Of a DNA stretch of 64,000 bases, positions 63,525 to 64,000 are shown piece after piece; position 1 is the stretch's first letter, and every line of letters begins with the position of its first letter. A program made the position numbers and the translations under genes. Below the pieces are notes generated by a model. That model was not told the origin of the DNA. It saw only the letters and a program-made list of their open reading frames with translations, and did no database searches. The stretch comes from Lactobacillus helsingborgensis (GTDB lineage Bacteria; Bacillota; Bacilli; Lactobacillales; Lactobacillaceae), in contig NZ_KQ034047.1 of NCBI RefSeq assembly GCF_000970855.1, positions 471,623-535,622 of the forward strand. Direction: 5' to 3'.

Positions 63525-64000
63525 CTACTTGGCATTTTCAACCACAAATTTAAATAAATTATTCATATACTTAGTATTAGGATTGTTATGTAGCATTTCT
63601 GGGTGCCATTGAATCGCCAAAACAGTACCCTGTTTATTTTCAAGTCCTTCCGGGACGCCATCGCTTGCATCCGCAACTTCAAGTAAATCAGGAGCAACCT
63701 TCTTAATTAACTGATGGTGAAAAGAATTAACCATGCATTCAGTCTTACCCAATGTTTTAGCTAATAAGCTGTTTTCCTTAATTGTTACTTTGTGAGTAGG
63801 CAAATCAGGTGTATGACCTTGTTCGTGTTTTAGAGTTTGCTCTGAGCGATAACTAATATCCTGGTAAAGACTGCCACCGTGCGCCACATTAATAATTTGC
63901 GCTCCTCGGCAAACTCCCAAAACTGGTTTATTAGTTTCTTCTGCAATTTTTAATAAAAGCATGTCAAAATGATCCCGTTCGGGCCAAATTAGCCCAATTT
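63525..64000 (-). CDS. peptidase C26 / gamma-glutamyl hydrolase (PuuD-like), cut by window edge
   Basis: The start lies beyond the right edge; the first visible residues are IGLIWPERDHFDMLLLKIAE. Class I amidotransferase fold: nucleophile VLGVCRGAQIINVAHGGSLY, YRSEQTLKHEQGHTPDLPTH and the catalytic His-Glu in AIQWHPEMLHNN, as in gamma-glutamyl-gamma-aminobutyrate hydrolase. An internal ATG at 63962 is not the true start. Operon with an APC permease. Confidence 0.88.
   Translation of the reverse strand, partial: IGLIWPERDHFDMLLLKIAEETNKPVLGVCRGAQIINVAHGGSLYQDISYRSEQTLKHEQGHTPDLPTHKVTIKENSLLAKTLGKTECMVNSFHHQLIKKVAPDLLEVADASDGVPEGLENKQGTVLAIQWHPEMLHNNPNTKYMNNLFKFVVENAK

Overview
The window looks like chromosome of an AT-rich, low-GC Gram-positive, most likely Lactobacillus sensu stricto (delbrueckii/acidophilus group). 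This rests on GGAGG-type ribosome binding sites, abundant PTS and LacI-family sugar modules with cre-like CcpA sites, PRD and LytTR regulators, thiamine salvage instead of synthesis, a lysine-riboswitch diaminopimelate operon using acetylated intermediates, and an IS30 remnant of a kind common in lactobacilli. Species cannot be set from the sequence alone. No tRNA, rRNA, CRISPR array, prophage or replication origin was seen.

Layout. 1-5.8 kb: 3' part of a LacI-type regulator converging on a ribose operon rbsK-rbsD-rbsA-rbsC-rbsB, whose promoter has a consensus cre over its -35 box. 5.9-11.9 kb: a sugar module with an L-fucose/arabinose-isomerase-like enzyme, a LacI regulator, a two-subunit transketolase and an FGGY kinase, tied together by a repeated CTAAACTA operator. 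This gene set matches the published D-apiose/apulose transketolase route (inference). 12-16.2 kb: a membrane-anchored LuxR-type regulator, an amidohydrolase and a MATE exporter. 16.3-20.3 kb: a tyrosine phosphatase with glycerol kinase, a ThiD/PdxK-type kinase, and a GatD-type amidotransferase without MurT beside it.

20.5-25.9 kb: a LacI regulator and a lactose/cellobiose-type PTS (IIB, IIC, IIA) operon that also carries a MupG-like (DUF871) phosphoglycosidase and an intracellular GH29 fucosidase. This is probably an uptake route for a fucosylated glycan. 26.7-29.3 kb: TPP riboswitch and thiMDE. 29.3-31.2 kb: stand-alone gap with a divergent short LysR regulator. 31.2-33.7 kb: LytTR/LiaF-like/unknown/GNAT operon. 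33.9-34.5 kb: toxin-antitoxin pair behind a 35-bp palindrome. 34.8-38.6 kb: purB-purA and divergent guaC.

38.8-44.5 kb: mannose-type PTS operon (IIC-IID-IIA-IIB) ending in a second tyrosine phosphatase and a PRD/Mga-type regulator. 44.7-45.8 kb: truncated ABC ATPase and defective IS30-family element. 45.8-48.6 kb: kdgK-kdgA with a divergent LacI regulator and GGTAAA-type operator. 48.7-58.8 kb: diaminopimelate/lysine synthesis in two divergent units, lysA-dapH-deacetylase-dapA-dapB-aminotransferase-asd behind an L-box, and aspartokinase-dapF facing away without one. 58.9-64 kb: an alpha/beta hydrolase, AraC regulator, MFS transporter, amino-acid permease and a partial peptidase C26.

No unmistakably new system such as a novel defence island was seen. 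The best leads are the apulose-like sugar module with its operator set, the PTS-MupG-fucosidase operon, the recurrence of CX5R phosphatases in sugar operons, and a consensus cre on the thiamine salvage promoter.
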